Program-made: the position numbers and the translations under genes | The notes under the pieces: generated by a model | The model's input: the letters and a program-made list of their open reading frames with translations, nothing else | Told to the model about the DNA's origin: nothing | Databases searched by the model: none | Shown: piece after piece, positions 32,738 to 41,584 of the stretch | Layout of the letters: each line of letters begins with the position of its first letter | How positions within the stretch are numbered: the first letter of the stretch is position 1 | From: JAAYZB01 sp035379945 | Lineage (GTDB): Bacteria; Bacillota_I; Bacilli_A; Izemoplasmatales; Hujiaoplasmataceae | Reading direction: 5' to 3' | Assembly: GCA_035379945.1 (NCBI GenBank) | Contig: DAOSWG010000011.1 | Span: forward strand, 1 to 44,398 | Length of the DNA: 44,398 nucleotides

Positions 32738-34405
32738 ATGGACTCAGATCTGCAAATTGCCCAAAAAGCAAAAATGGAGACGATCACAAAGATCGCCGGT
32801 AAGCTCGGATTGAAAGACTCCGATATCGAACTATATGGCAACTACAAAGCCAAAATCAACATGGAAGCGGTGAAATCCGACCGCTTTCAAAAGAACGGCA
32901 AGGTGATCCTTGTCACCGCTATTAACCCGACACCGGCCGGGGAAGGCAAGTCGACCACCACGATCGGACTAGGCGACGCCTTGAACCGACTGGGAAAAAA
33001 TACCGTGATCTGTCTAAGGGAACCATCGCTCGGACCGGTCATGGGCGTCAAGGGAGGAGCCGCCGGGGGCGGCTACGCCCAAGTGGTACCGATGGAAGAC
33101 ATCAACCTGCATTTCACCGGAGACATTCATGCCGTGACGGCTGCCAACAATTTGATCAGCGCCGTCATCGACAATCATCTTTATTTTGGAAACCAGCTCA
33201 ATATCGACCCGGAAAGAATCGTTTGGAAACGGGCGATGGATATGAACGACCGGGCATTAAGAAGGATCCAGGTCGGTTTGTCAAGCAAGAAGGAAACTCC
33301 GCGCTATGACGGTTTCGACATCAGCGTGGCTTCCGAGATCATGGCGGTTCTTTGCCTGGCAAGGGATATCGATGATCTAAAGAAGCGAATCGCTCGTATC
33401 GTCGTGGCTTATGATAAAAGCGGCAATCCGGTAACAGTAAGCGACTTAAAAGCCGCCGGTGCCGCCACGATGTTATTGAAAGACGCTATCAAACCAAATC
33501 TCGTGCAAACCTTGGAGAACAATCCCGTATTGATCCACGGCGGTCCTTTTGCGAATATCGCCCACGGATGCAACTCGTTGATTGCCACTGATTTTGCCAG
33601 AAGAGCCGGCGATTATGTAGTGACCGAAGCCGGTTTCGGTGCCGATCTCGGAATGGAGAAGTTCCTCGATATCAAATCCCGTCTTTTGGGAGTGTTGCCT
33701 TCGGCTATTGTACTGGTTGCCAGCATCCGCGCTCTTAAGCATCACGGAGGCGTCGAAAAGGACAAATTAGCAGAAGAAAATGTCGAAGCTTTGGCAAAAG
33801 GAATCGTCAACTTGGAAAAGCATATCGAAAATATCGGTTTTTACAAGATTCCTTTCGTTGTTGCCCTTAACAGATTCTTATCCGACAGCCAAGCGGAAAT
33901 GGATTACATGATGAACTGGGCGAAAGAAAACAATTGTCCGATGGCGCTTTCCGATGTGTTTGCCAACGGATCTGCCGGCGGAATGGAACTTGCAAAAATG
34001 GTCATCGAAACCATTGAAAACAAGTCTAGTCAGCATTCCGGTTTGTTATACGATGTCGACTTGTCAATCAAAGAAAAAATCGAAAGAATCGCCAAAAAAG
34101 TATACGGAGCCGCTAACGTGGAATATTCGGAAGCGGCGGAAAAAGCGATTGAGACTTATGATGCTTTCGGATGGAACAAGATGCCCATCTGTATGGCTAA
34201 AACCCCTTTGTCATTGTCAGATGATCCGAAAAAAATCGGACGTCCAGAAAATTTCACAATCACGATCAGGGATATGAAACCATCGATTGGCGCCGGTTTT
34301 CTGGTGGCTTTGACGGGCGATGTCATGACAATGCCCGGCTTGCCAAGAAACGGAGCCTTCGAAAACATGGATGTCATCGATGGCAAAATAATCGGACTCT
34401 TCTAA
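32738..34405 (+). CDS. fhs: Formate--tetrahydrofolate ligase
   Basis: 555 aa, the standard length. Makes 10-formyl-THF from formate, THF and ATP in one-carbon metabolism. The nucleotide-binding loop TPAGEGKSTTTIGLGDAL near residue 70, REPSLGPVMGVKGGAAGGGY, LHFTGDIHAV, TEAGFGADLGMEKF and the late PGLPRNGAFENMDV are all present and unbroken. ATG after AAGGGAAAGGA. It is 27 bp downstream of corA and 16 bp upstream of the next gene, so probably part of one transcript. No acetogenesis genes are nearby; folate-dependent biosynthesis is the simple reading. Confidence 0.97.
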   Translation: MDSDLQIAQKAKMETITKIAGKLGLKDSDIELYGNYKAKINMEAVKSDRFQKNGKVILVTAINPTPAGEGKSTTTIGLGDALNRLGKNTVICLREPSLGPVMGVKGGAAGGGYAQVVPMEDINLHFTGDIHAVTAANNLISAVIDNHLYFGNQLNIDPERIVWKRAMDMNDRALRRIQVGLSSKKETPRYDGFDISVASEIMAVLCLARDIDDLKKRIARIVVAYDKSGNPVTVSDLKAAGAATMLLKDAIKPNLVQTLENNPVLIHGGPFANIAHGCNSLIATDFARRAGDYVVTEAGFGADLGMEKFLDIKSRLLGVLPSAIVLVASIRALKHHGGVEKDKLAEENVEALAKGIVNLEKHIENIGFYKIPFVVALNRFLSDSQAEMDYMMNWAKENNCPMALSDVFANGSAGGMELAKMVIETIENKSSQHSGLLYDVDLSIKEKIERIAKKVYGAANVEYSEAAEKAIETYDAFGWNKMPICMAKTPLSLSDDPKKIGRPENFTITIRDMKPSIGAGFLVALTGDVMTMPGLPRNGAFENMDVIDGKIIGLF

Positions 34406-34421
34406 AACAGGAGGAAGCAAA

Positions 34422-34847
34422 ATGAAAAAAGAAATCAGCGACACCATGAAAAAATTGCGCGATCTCGGGCTTAAGATCGCCAAGACTGCCGAGAAAGGGT
34501 ATCAACAAGCCAAATCAAGCGTGGAAAGCACCATACTCGAAGACAGTCTGCGTCGCCGGTTCAACTTGGAAAATCCATATAAATTCCAAATCCGCAGAGA
34601 CAATTCCGTGTCCGACCTGATCGAAGGCATCATGCCTCGGAATGCCAAAAGATATGATGAGGACGACATGTTTGTGTTCTATGGCGACAAGGAATCGAAC
34701 AACCTTACAAAAGGCGATCTCATCAAAGACTTGAGTTCCAACGCCGATTACAGAATCAAGGATCTGATCGAGGTGGAAGTACCCGTCGAACTGGACGGGA
34801 AAACCTATCAGGTCATCGGCACCGCCGCCCTGTGCGATCTCTTGTAG
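34422..34847 (+). CDS. Conserved-type hypothetical protein (141 aa)
   Basis: ATG after AGGAGGA, so well translated. The first 45 residues form an amphipathic Lys-rich helix (MKKEISDTMKKLRDLGLKIA); the rest is a mixed alpha/beta domain with RRDNSVSDLIEGIMPRNAKR, DMFVFYGDKESN and a C-terminal VEVPVELDGKTYQVIGT. No membrane segment or metal motif. I do not recognise the family. It lies between fhs and the HD hydrolase, overlapping the latter's upstream region by close spacing. Confidence 0.7.
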   Translation: MKKEISDTMKKLRDLGLKIAKTAEKGYQQAKSSVESTILEDSLRRRFNLENPYKFQIRRDNSVSDLIEGIMPRNAKRYDEDDMFVFYGDKESNNLTKGDLIKDLSSNADYRIKDLIEVEVPVELDGKTYQVIGTAALCDLL

Positions 34848-34852
34848 GCATT

Positions 34853-35446
34853 ATGGCAAATTACCAAGACGAATTCATCGATTTATACCGGAAACATATC
34901 AGACGCCCGGGATCCGAGGAACTGTTGCAATATCTTTTGTCGGATCAATCCGACTTTTTCACAGCGCCGGCATCGACCAGATTTCATCTGTCCCATGAAG
35001 GCGGCCTCGTCGAACATTCGCTAAATGTCTATCATTGTCTGAGAGACTATCTTGGCAGAGAACGCGTGACGGACGAATACAAATGCCAACCATCGGAAGA
35101 AAGCGTTGCGATCGTCGGGCTTTTGCATGATCTATGCAAGGTTAACGTGTATCGAAAATCGTTCCGTAACGTGAAGGATGCGAACGGAAAATGGAATCAA
35201 GTTCCGTCTTTTGACTATCGTGACGATCTGCCATACGGGCACGGAGAGAAATCGGTTTATATCATATCCGGTTTCATGCGTCTCACGCGTGAAGAGGCTT
35301 TCGCCATCCGTTATCACATGGGATTCTCCGCCGATATGGAAAACAAGGCTGACGTCTCGCGTTCGTTCGAACTATTTCCTTTGGCGCTTTGTCTATCGAT
35401 TGCGGATATGGAAGCGACTTTTTTCCTAGAATCATCCGAAGAATAA
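34853..35446 (+). CDS. HD-domain phosphohydrolase
   Basis: Start taken as ATG 34853 (MANYQDEF), six bases after the previous TAG; a GTG at 34832 in frame lies inside the upstream gene. 197 aa. HD-superfamily metal ligands: HEGGLVEHSLN near residue 45, the HD pair in GLLHDLCKVNVY near 85, HGEKSV near 128, RYHMG near 150 and a late IADM. The overall order (GLVEHSLNVY, LLHDLCK, GHGEKSVYII) matches a common Firmicutes HD hydrolase group that also occurs on prophages; it probably cleaves a phosphomonoester or nucleotide. The substrate is unknown. Confidence 0.88.
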   Translation: MANYQDEFIDLYRKHIRRPGSEELLQYLLSDQSDFFTAPASTRFHLSHEGGLVEHSLNVYHCLRDYLGRERVTDEYKCQPSEESVAIVGLLHDLCKVNVYRKSFRNVKDANGKWNQVPSFDYRDDLPYGHGEKSVYIISGFMRLTREEAFAIRYHMGFSADMENKADVSRSFELFPLALCLSIADMEATFFLESSEE

Positions 35447-35485
35447 TTTCAAAACCCCGTTAAAACATGACATGAGGTGAAACAT

Positions 35486-36871
35486 TTGGCACGCATTTAT
35501 AATCTGACCGAAGGCAGCATCATAAAGAAACTCTTTTATGTCGCGCTTCCGGTCTTGCTTTTGTCATTGTCGCAAATGGCATACAACTTGACCGACATTT
35601 TTTGGGTGGGGCATGTGGAACTGATCGGAATAGTCGAAAGCCAAGCGATTTCGGCTGTCGGAACCGCTGCTTATATCACCTGGTTCGCTTTCGGGATCAT
35701 CATGATCGGAAGGATCGGCACCAGTGTGAAAGTAGCCCATTCGGTCGGAGAAAACAAAACCGACCGGTTGGCCGGATATGCGGAAAACGGTTTGATATTG
35801 CAGGCCATACTGGGCCTGTTTTTCTCAGTTGTCGTCGTGGTGTTTCGCAGACAGATCATCTCGATCTTCAACATCGGCAACGAAAACGTAGTCGAGTACA
35901 CCGTCAATTATCTGGCGATTGTCGGTTCGTTTCTATTCGTCCAATTCTTGACATACGGATTCGTCGCCATCAATGATGGCGTGGGAAAGACCATGACGAA
36001 CTTTTTGATCATGCTGATAGGAATCGTGGTAAACATGATTTTGGATCCGCTCTTTATCCTGGTTTTACGGATGGGTGTTTCGGGAGCGGCACTAGCCACT
36101 GTGATCGGACAAATCATCACTTTGGTCGCATTTGTTTTTCTTTACGCCAAGAAAAACAAAATGTTCCGTTTTCGTCTGTCGGCATTTCGCAAGAAGTATC
36201 TTCTGGAAATCGTCAAGATCGGATTGCCTACCGGGCTGCAAAGCATGCTTTTCACCTCAATCTCGATTTTTATCGCCCGGATGGTTTATGAATACGGTGA
36301 GTATGTGGTGGCTGCCCAGAGGGTTGGCGTGCAAATCGAACAGCTGACATGGATGATAGCCGGCGGGTTCCAAACCGCCCTGACGGTGTTTGTAGCCCAA
36401 AACTTCGGAGCCCGTTTGCATGGACGGATCCGGAAAGGGTTCGGAATCATGTCCGGACTGCTTTTGCCTTACGCCGCTGCGGTTGCTTTGTGCCTTTATT
36501 TCTTTTCGGATTTTTTGCTCGGGATATTCATAAGCGATCCGGTTTCGCTTTCTTACGGAGTTGCTTATCTCAAAATAATCAGTCTGGCCCAGATTTTCAT
36601 GATGATGGAGGCAATCGGCACCGGACTTTATAACGGAGTCGGGAAAACCTATATTCCTTCGATTATCGGAATTGTCGGAAACGTGCTTAGAATTCCTTTG
36701 GCGATCGAACTTGTGAAAGTTATCGATGAAAACGGAATTTGGTGGTCTTTGAATATATCCGACATGTTCAAGGGGGCGATTCTTTATGCCGGATCACTGA
36801 TCCTGCTTGCGTTTTTGGAAAGAATCAAACTAAACAAAAAACAGAACCGGCAATTGGTAGAAGAAACATGA
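35486..36871 (+). CDS. MATE-family multidrug/cation efflux protein
   Basis: TTG 35486 preferred: GAGGTG lies six to eight bases upstream, and the in-frame GTG at 35477 is part of that site. 461 aa with about twelve membrane helices. Family signatures include LPVLLLSLSQMAYNLTDIFW in the first helix, GVGKTMTNFLIMLIGIVVNM and, in the second half, TGLQSMLFTSISIFIARMVY and GLYNGVGKTYIPSI. It exports drugs or organic cations in exchange for Na+ or H+. The substrate cannot be told. It lies 39 bp after the HD gene. Confidence 0.92.
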   Translation: MARIYNLTEGSIIKKLFYVALPVLLLSLSQMAYNLTDIFWVGHVELIGIVESQAISAVGTAAYITWFAFGIIMIGRIGTSVKVAHSVGENKTDRLAGYAENGLILQAILGLFFSVVVVVFRRQIISIFNIGNENVVEYTVNYLAIVGSFLFVQFLTYGFVAINDGVGKTMTNFLIMLIGIVVNMILDPLFILVLRMGVSGAALATVIGQIITLVAFVFLYAKKNKMFRFRLSAFRKKYLLEIVKIGLPTGLQSMLFTSISIFIARMVYEYGEYVVAAQRVGVQIEQLTWMIAGGFQTALTVFVAQNFGARLHGRIRKGFGIMSGLLLPYAAAVALCLYFFSDFLLGIFISDPVSLSYGVAYLKIISLAQIFMMMEAIGTGLYNGVGKTYIPSIIGIVGNVLRIPLAIELVKVIDENGIWWSLNISDMFKGAILYAGSLILLAFLERIKLNKKQNRQLVEET

Positions 36872-36980
36872 AAAAGCGATGTTTTTTGGGTATCAGGTCC
36901 GGTTTTTTCGGCCAAATGGCCGACAATGTGCTAAAATATATAGTGACATAATCAAATATTCACAGAAGGGATGATCGCTC

Positions 36981-37916
36981 ATGGATTGGTACTGGTGGGT
37001 GCTTATCTTTCTGGCTCTGATCGCAATATATCTTGTCAACATCGGTTATCTTGTTGCCAAGATGCTTTTTCATCCGAAAAGGATGACATTATCCGAGACC
37101 AGAAAAAGAGAATTGGAAAAAAGTCCGGAGATATTGAAAGCGACAAAAGATTGGCGTTTTTCGATGTATCAGATCGAATCGCGCCATAAATATCCTCTGC
37201 AATTGTATTTTTTGCCGGCTGAAATTCCGACCAAGCGTTATATTGTCATCGCTCATGGTTATACGTATACGAGCCATGGCGGCTGGAAATATGCTACCTT
37301 CATGAGAAATTACGGCTTTAATGTCATTCTCTATGACGAGAGATACCATGGCGCTTCCGGCGGTAAAAATTGTACCATGGGATACTACGAAAAAGATGAT
37401 CTGTACGATATCATATCTGATACTTATAAAAGATTCGGTAACGATATCTATCTTGGAACATATGGGGAATCAATGGGAGGAGCAATCGTTCTCATGGAAC
37501 AGTCCGGCGATGACCGGGTGAAATTCGTGGTGGCCGATTGTCCGTTTGCCGATTTGAGTCTCTTGCTAAAATATCTGATCCGGAATAAAGTTCATTTGCC
37601 CATGTATCCGGTAATATGGATAGTCGATTTCTTTTTCCGGTTATTTACGAAGACCAGTATTTTTCGGATATCGCCGATTGAAGAAGTCCGGAAAGCCAAA
37701 GTCCCGATCCTCTTCATGCATGGAGGCGAAGACGCTTTTATTCCACCGATCCACAGCGAACTTCTTTTTGCTGCCTGTCCTACCGGCAAGGATCTTTTCA
37801 TCGCCGGCAGTCATTCCCGGCATACCGACGCTTGTCGTAACGAAACGGATAAATATAAGAAAACTCTTAGAAATTTTATGGTAAATATTGTCCATGCGGA
37901 CATCGACGGAAGGTGA
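36981..37916 (+). CDS. Membrane-anchored alpha/beta hydrolase
   Basis: 311 aa, ATG after AAGGGATGATC. An N-terminal membrane helix (about 4-26, WYWWVLIFLALIAIYLV) is followed by a hydrolase domain. The oxyanion loop is IAHGYTYTSHGG, the nucleophile elbow GTYGESMGG (Ser), the acid MHGGEDAFIP and the His GSHSRH. This matches the S33/YqkD-like group of membrane-tethered hydrolases in Bacillota; the substrate is unknown. It lies 4 bp before the GlpA-like gene and may be co-transcribed. A TCGGCC-AAAT-GGCCGA repeat lies upstream at about 36909-36924. Confidence 0.88.
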   Translation: MDWYWWVLIFLALIAIYLVNIGYLVAKMLFHPKRMTLSETRKRELEKSPEILKATKDWRFSMYQIESRHKYPLQLYFLPAEIPTKRYIVIAHGYTYTSHGGWKYATFMRNYGFNVILYDERYHGASGGKNCTMGYYEKDDLYDIISDTYKRFGNDIYLGTYGESMGGAIVLMEQSGDDRVKFVVADCPFADLSLLLKYLIRNKVHLPMYPVIWIVDFFFRLFTKTSIFRISPIEEVRKAKVPILFMHGGEDAFIPPIHSELLFAACPTGKDLFIAGSHSRHTDACRNETDKYKKTLRNFMVNIVHADIDGR

Positions 37917-37920
37917 CACC

Positions 37921-39357
37921 ATGTTTGACGTAATCATAATCGGAGCCGGAGTCGTCGGCGCGAATATCGCCGCGGAAATGGCAAGATACGATTTGAAGAT
38001 CGCGGTTTTGGAAAAACATTCGGATGTTTGCGAAGAAACCTCGAAAGCAAATTCGGGCATTGCTCACAGCGGATACGACGCCCTGCCCGGAACTTTGAAG
38101 GCAAAATACAATGTTATCGGAAACAAGATGATGAAAGATTTCTGTGAAAGACTGCAGATACCGTTTAAACAGAACGGTTCTTTAATCATTTCCCTTACTG
38201 ACGAAGGGATTCCCAAATTAGAGGAACTGTATGATCAGGGAATCAAAAACGGAGTCGAACAATTGAGAATCATCGGCAAGGAAGAAATCTTTTCCCTGGA
38301 ACCAAATCTAAATCCCGAAGTGAAACATGCCTTGTATGCACCGACGGGAGGAATCGTCGATCCTTTCCAATTAACGATCGGTCCGGCGGAAATTGCCTGC
38401 CAGAACGGGACCAAATTTTTCTTTGATACCGAAGTCACGAATATTCGCAAAGAGAACGGACATTTTATAGTAACGACCAATAAAGGTGATTTTCAAACCA
38501 AAGCCATCGTCAATGCCGCCGGCGTTTTCAGTGACGACATCAACAACTGGATTTCAGAACACAAGAAGAAGATAATGCCGAGAAAAGGCGAATATTGCCT
38601 ATTCGACAAAGAAGTGGGAGATATGGTGCATTCCACCATTTTCCAATTGCCTACACCGAAAGGCAAAGGCGTTCTCGTCACTCCGACAGCGGAAGGAAAT
38701 TTGCTTGTGGGTCCGAACTCGCTCGGAAAATATGACAAGGAAGACACCATGACTTCGGCTGAAGGTTTGGACTATGTCTTGGAAACCGCTTCGCAAAGCG
38801 TGGCAAAAGTTCCAACCAAATTCATCATCACCGGATTTGCCGGCCTGCGTGCTTCGGAAGAAGGCGGCGACTTCGTTTTGGGTGAAGCCGAAGATGTTCC
38901 CGGATTCTTTAACGCCCTCGGAATTGAATCACCGGGTCTGACAGCGGCACCGGCCATTGCGATCGACATGGCAAAATGGGTGGCCACATATCTCCATGCA
39001 AATCTTCGTGAAAATTATATCGACAAACGCGAGAAACTTGTCCGGTTCGAGCAATTAGGCAACGCGGAAAGACAAAAATTGTTTCTTTCTGACCCGGAAT
39101 ACGGACATGTGATTTGCCGTTGCGAACTAGTGACATTGGCGGAGATAAAGAACGCTATTCATCGCCCGCTTGGCGCCACAACCGTCGACGGAATCAAACG
39201 GAGGACCCGTGCTGGCAGCGGACGCTGTCAAGGGGGTTTCTGTTCTCCGAGAGTGCTGGAAATCCTAGCGCAGGAGCTTAAAAAGGATCCACGTGAGATA
39301 GAAAAATTCAGTGAAAAATCCACGTACCTTGTCGGTTTCGACAAGGACATGTTGTGA
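37921..39357 (+). CDS. GlpA-like FAD oxidoreductase with BFD [2Fe-2S] domain
   Basis: ATG 37921 after GGAAGGTGA; the frame is open 11 codons further but without support. 478 aa. DAO-type FAD domain with dinucleotide motif IIIGAGVVGANIAAEMAR, ANSGIAHSGYDA, and VNAAGVFSDDI. The C-terminal BFD-like iron-sulfur domain reads CRCELVTLAEI and GRCQGGFCSPRV (Cys pattern CxC...CxxxxC). This is the architecture of anaerobic glycerol-3-phosphate dehydrogenase subunit A and of related hydroxy-acid dehydrogenases. With the next two genes it forms a recurring three-gene unit, probably a membrane-peripheral glycerol-3-phosphate or similar dehydrogenase. The exact substrate is inferred. Confidence 0.85.
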   Translation: MFDVIIIGAGVVGANIAAEMARYDLKIAVLEKHSDVCEETSKANSGIAHSGYDALPGTLKAKYNVIGNKMMKDFCERLQIPFKQNGSLIISLTDEGIPKLEELYDQGIKNGVEQLRIIGKEEIFSLEPNLNPEVKHALYAPTGGIVDPFQLTIGPAEIACQNGTKFFFDTEVTNIRKENGHFIVTTNKGDFQTKAIVNAAGVFSDDINNWISEHKKKIMPRKGEYCLFDKEVGDMVHSTIFQLPTPKGKGVLVTPTAEGNLLVGPNSLGKYDKEDTMTSAEGLDYVLETASQSVAKVPTKFIITGFAGLRASEEGGDFVLGEAEDVPGFFNALGIESPGLTAAPAIAIDMAKWVATYLHANLRENYIDKREKLVRFEQLGNAERQKLFLSDPEYGHVICRCELVTLAEIKNAIHRPLGATTVDGIKRRTRAGSGRCQGGFCSPRVLEILAQELKKDPREIEKFSEKSTYLVGFDKDML

Positions 39358-39367
39358 GGTGGCCGCC

Positions 39368-40627
39368 ATGTTTGAAAAAGATTTAGTGATTATCGGCGGT
39401 GGACCGGCCGGATTGGCCGCAGCTGTAGCCGCTCACAAAAACGGAGTAAAGGACATATTGATAATCGAAAGAGAGAATCATCTCGGCGGCATTCTGAATC
39501 AGTGCATCCACAACGGCTTCGGCCTTCATACTTTCAAAGAAGAACTTACCGGTCCTGAATATGCCAAAAGATACGTTGATCAGGTGCTAGAAGAAAAGAT
39601 TCCTTATATTTTGGACACGATGGTGATCGATCTTGATCATGACAAGAAAATCACGGCGATAAATGAAACCGACGGTATCATGGAAATCAAAGCAAAGTCC
39701 ATCATTTTGGCGATGGGGTGCCGTGAAAGACCGCGGGGAGCCCTGAATATTCCGGGATATCGGCCGTCCGGTATTTTCTCGGCCGGAACAGCCCAGAAAT
39801 TCGTCAATATCGACGGATATCTTCCCGGAAGAAATATCGTTATTCTCGGTTCGGGGGACATCGGTCTCATTATGGCGAGACGTTTGACTTTAGAAGGCGC
39901 CAATGTGAAAATGGTCTTGGAGATCATGCCTTATTCGGGCGGACTGAAAAGAAACATCGTTCAATGTCTCAATGATTACAACATACCTTTACGGCTGAGT
40001 CATACTGTCACAAATATATACGGCCGTGACCGCGTCGAAGGCGTGACGGTCAGCGCCGTTGATGAAAACATGAAGCCGATTCCTGGTTCCGAGGAATATG
40101 TAGAGTGTGATACTTTGTTGTTATCGGTCGGATTGATTCCGGAAAACGAACTTTCCCGGAAAGCCGGAGTGGAGATAAGTCAGAAGACCCAGGGGCCTGT
40201 CGTTTCCAATTCTTTGGAAACATCGATTCCCGGAATCTTTGCCTGTGGCAATGTCCTGCATGTGCACGATCTAGTCGATTATGTCAGCATGGAAGCCGAA
40301 GCAGCCGGGGAATATGCGGCCAAGTATTTAGAAGGGCTTCCGGCAGTCAAGCGCCAAACAGTGATCCAAACCGGAAACGGTGTGAGATACACGGTCCCGA
40401 GTTATGTGGATAAAGGTTCGTTAACGGGCTCCTTGACGGTCAGATTCCGGGTGTCCGGGGTATATGAAAATAAATATATTTCGGTTTATTTCGATACCAA
40501 GCGACTCTATCATAAGCAAAAACGCGTTTTGACACCCGGGGAAATGGAACAAGTGCTGTTACCGAAAATTTGGTTTGACAACGTATCCGACTTGAAGACG
40601 ATTACGATCGTTGTGGAAGAGGAGTGA
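39368..40627 (+). CDS. FAD/NAD(P)-dependent oxidoreductase, second subunit of the GlpA-like unit
   Basis: ATG 39368 after GAGGTGG; an upstream frame inside the previous gene is ignored. 419 aa. FAD motif VIIGGGPAGLAAAVAAHKNG, then the second dinucleotide motif IVILGSGDIGLIMARRLTLE and the FAD-closing IFACGNVLHVHDLVDYVSME. Middle segments GGILNQCIHNGFGLHTFKEE and AMGCRERPRGALNIPG are shared with flavoproteins that partner GlpA-like and sarcosine/opine-type dehydrogenases. It probably passes electrons between its partner and NAD or the chain. Ten bases separate it from the GlpA-like gene. Confidence 0.86.
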   Translation: MFEKDLVIIGGGPAGLAAAVAAHKNGVKDILIIERENHLGGILNQCIHNGFGLHTFKEELTGPEYAKRYVDQVLEEKIPYILDTMVIDLDHDKKITAINETDGIMEIKAKSIILAMGCRERPRGALNIPGYRPSGIFSAGTAQKFVNIDGYLPGRNIVILGSGDIGLIMARRLTLEGANVKMVLEIMPYSGGLKRNIVQCLNDYNIPLRLSHTVTNIYGRDRVEGVTVSAVDENMKPIPGSEEYVECDTLLLSVGLIPENELSRKAGVEISQKTQGPVVSNSLETSIPGIFACGNVLHVHDLVDYVSMEAEAAGEYAAKYLEGLPAVKRQTVIQTGNGVRYTVPSYVDKGSLTGSLTVRFRVSGVYENKYISVYFDTKRLYHKQKRVLTPGEMEQVLLPKIWFDNVSDLKTITIVVEEE

Positions 40628-40632
40628 TTAGC

Positions 40633-40998
40633 GTGGCAAAGGAAAAAACTTTGACTTGTATCAATTGTCCGCTCGGATGCCAGTTGTCGGTAAAAATCGA
40701 CGGCGATAAAATCGAGGTTTCCGGATTCAGTTGTCCGCGCGGGGAAAAATACGCCAAAGAAGAAGTGTTGCATCCGGTTAGGGTGATCACATCCACAATA
40801 CCGGTCGTTAACGGAGAAGTCCCGATGGTTTCCATAAAAACCAAAGGCGAGATTCCGAAAGACAAGATCATGGAATGCATGATTTCGCTCAAAGGATTGA
40901 AAGCGAAGGCTCCCGTTCATGAAGGAGACGTGATCCTTGCGAATGTCTGCAACACTGGCGTCGATATTATCGCCACCAAAGAGGTAAAGGCGATTTGA
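40633..40998 (+). CDS. DUF1667 protein
   Basis: GTG 40633, eight bases after GGAG; the GTG at 40624 overlaps the upstream stop and is less likely. 121 aa. Cys-rich N terminus LTCINCPLGCQLSVKIDGDK followed by FSCPRGEKYAKEE, four conserved Cys likely to bind iron-sulfur or zinc, then HPVRVITSTIPV and KTKGEIPKDKIMECM. This is the DUF1667 pattern, which regularly follows the GlpA-like flavoprotein pair and may serve as its electron-transfer partner. The TTG start of the MGMT gene overlaps its stop by four bases. Confidence 0.87.
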   Translation: MAKEKTLTCINCPLGCQLSVKIDGDKIEVSGFSCPRGEKYAKEEVLHPVRVITSTIPVVNGEVPMVSIKTKGEIPKDKIMECMISLKGLKAKAPVHEGDVILANVCNTGVDIIATKEVKAI

Positions 40999-41456
40999 AA
41001 AAGATATTTGTCATCAAGACAAAATACAGAAATTTCCAAATTGTGATCGAAGACGGATTTCTGCTTTCAATCGACACGACATCAGAAAACGAAACTCCGC
41101 CCGAACTTTTGGATGGACCGGCCAAAATAGTCCTTAGGCAATTGGAGGAGTATTTTTCCAAAAACCGGAAAAATTTCGATATCCCCTACAAAATGAAAGG
41201 GACATTATTCCAGCAAGACGTTTGGAAAGCTCTGCATCAAATCCCATACGGAAAAACCGCGAGTTATTCTTTGATTGCTGAAATGTCCGGACACAAAAAA
41301 GCCATTAGGGCAGTGGGAACGGCCCTTAAGAACAATCCGCTTCCGATCGTAATTCCCTGTCACCGGATAATCAGGAAAAACGGATTAACCGGCAATTATA
41401 ACGGCGGAGCCGATATGAAAAAATATTTATTGGAATTAGAAAAGAACGGTTCTTAA
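40995..41456 (+). CDS. ogt: Methylated-DNA--protein-cysteine methyltransferase
   Basis: 153 aa. The TTG start overlaps the preceding stop by four bases (TTGA), implying coupled translation; GAGGTAAAGG lies upstream. Repairs O6-methylguanine by a one-time transfer to its Cys. The motifs FQQDVWKALHQIPYGKTASY, RAVGTALKNNPLPIVIPCHR (acceptor Cys in PCHR) and GNYNGGADMKKYLLELE are complete. Length is normal for the single-domain Ogt form. The stop codon lies in the loop of the terminator hairpin. Confidence 0.95.
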   Translation: MKKIFVIKTKYRNFQIVIEDGFLLSIDTTSENETPPELLDGPAKIVLRQLEEYFSKNRKNFDIPYKMKGTLFQQDVWKALHQIPYGKTASYSLIAEMSGHKKAIRAVGTALKNNPLPIVIPCHRIIRKNGLTGNYNGGADMKKYLLELEKNGS

Positions 41457-41477
41457 AAAAGAACCGTTTTCTTTTTT
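41445..41477 (+). terminator. Terminator after ogt
   Basis: AACGGTTC (41445-41452) pairs with GAACCGTT (41461-41468), followed by a T-rich run. It overlaps the ogt stop codon. Confidence 0.88.
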
Positions 41478-41482
41478 CGGGA

Positions 41483-41511
41483 TTGACAAATACAACGGCG
41501 GAGGATATAAT
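41483..41511 (+). promoter_or_regulatory. Consensus promoter of the feo operon
   Basis: TTGACA (41483-41488), exactly 17 bp, TATAAT (41506-41511): both hexamers match the housekeeping consensus perfectly. Such a strong promoter needs a repressor, in line with the operators just downstream. Confidence 0.9.
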
Positions 41512-41568
41512 GTTATACGAAGCTAACATATCGCATTTTTTTTGCTAGTTATGTTAGCGAAAGCTAAC
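41512..41568 (+). promoter_or_regulatory. Two DtxR-type inverted-repeat operators
   Basis: A perfect repeat GTTAGC-GAAA-GCTAAC lies at 41553-41568, and a related, imperfect copy GTTATACGAAGCTAAC lies at 41512-41527, touching the -10 box and the start site. The two sites also face each other through GCTAACATA (41522-41530) and TATGTTAGC (41550-41558). The half-site resembles DtxR/MntR boxes (TTAGC...GCTAA). The regulator encoded at the end of the operon is the obvious candidate binder. Confidence 0.72.
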
Positions 41569-41584
41569 AAAAGGAGAAACAATC

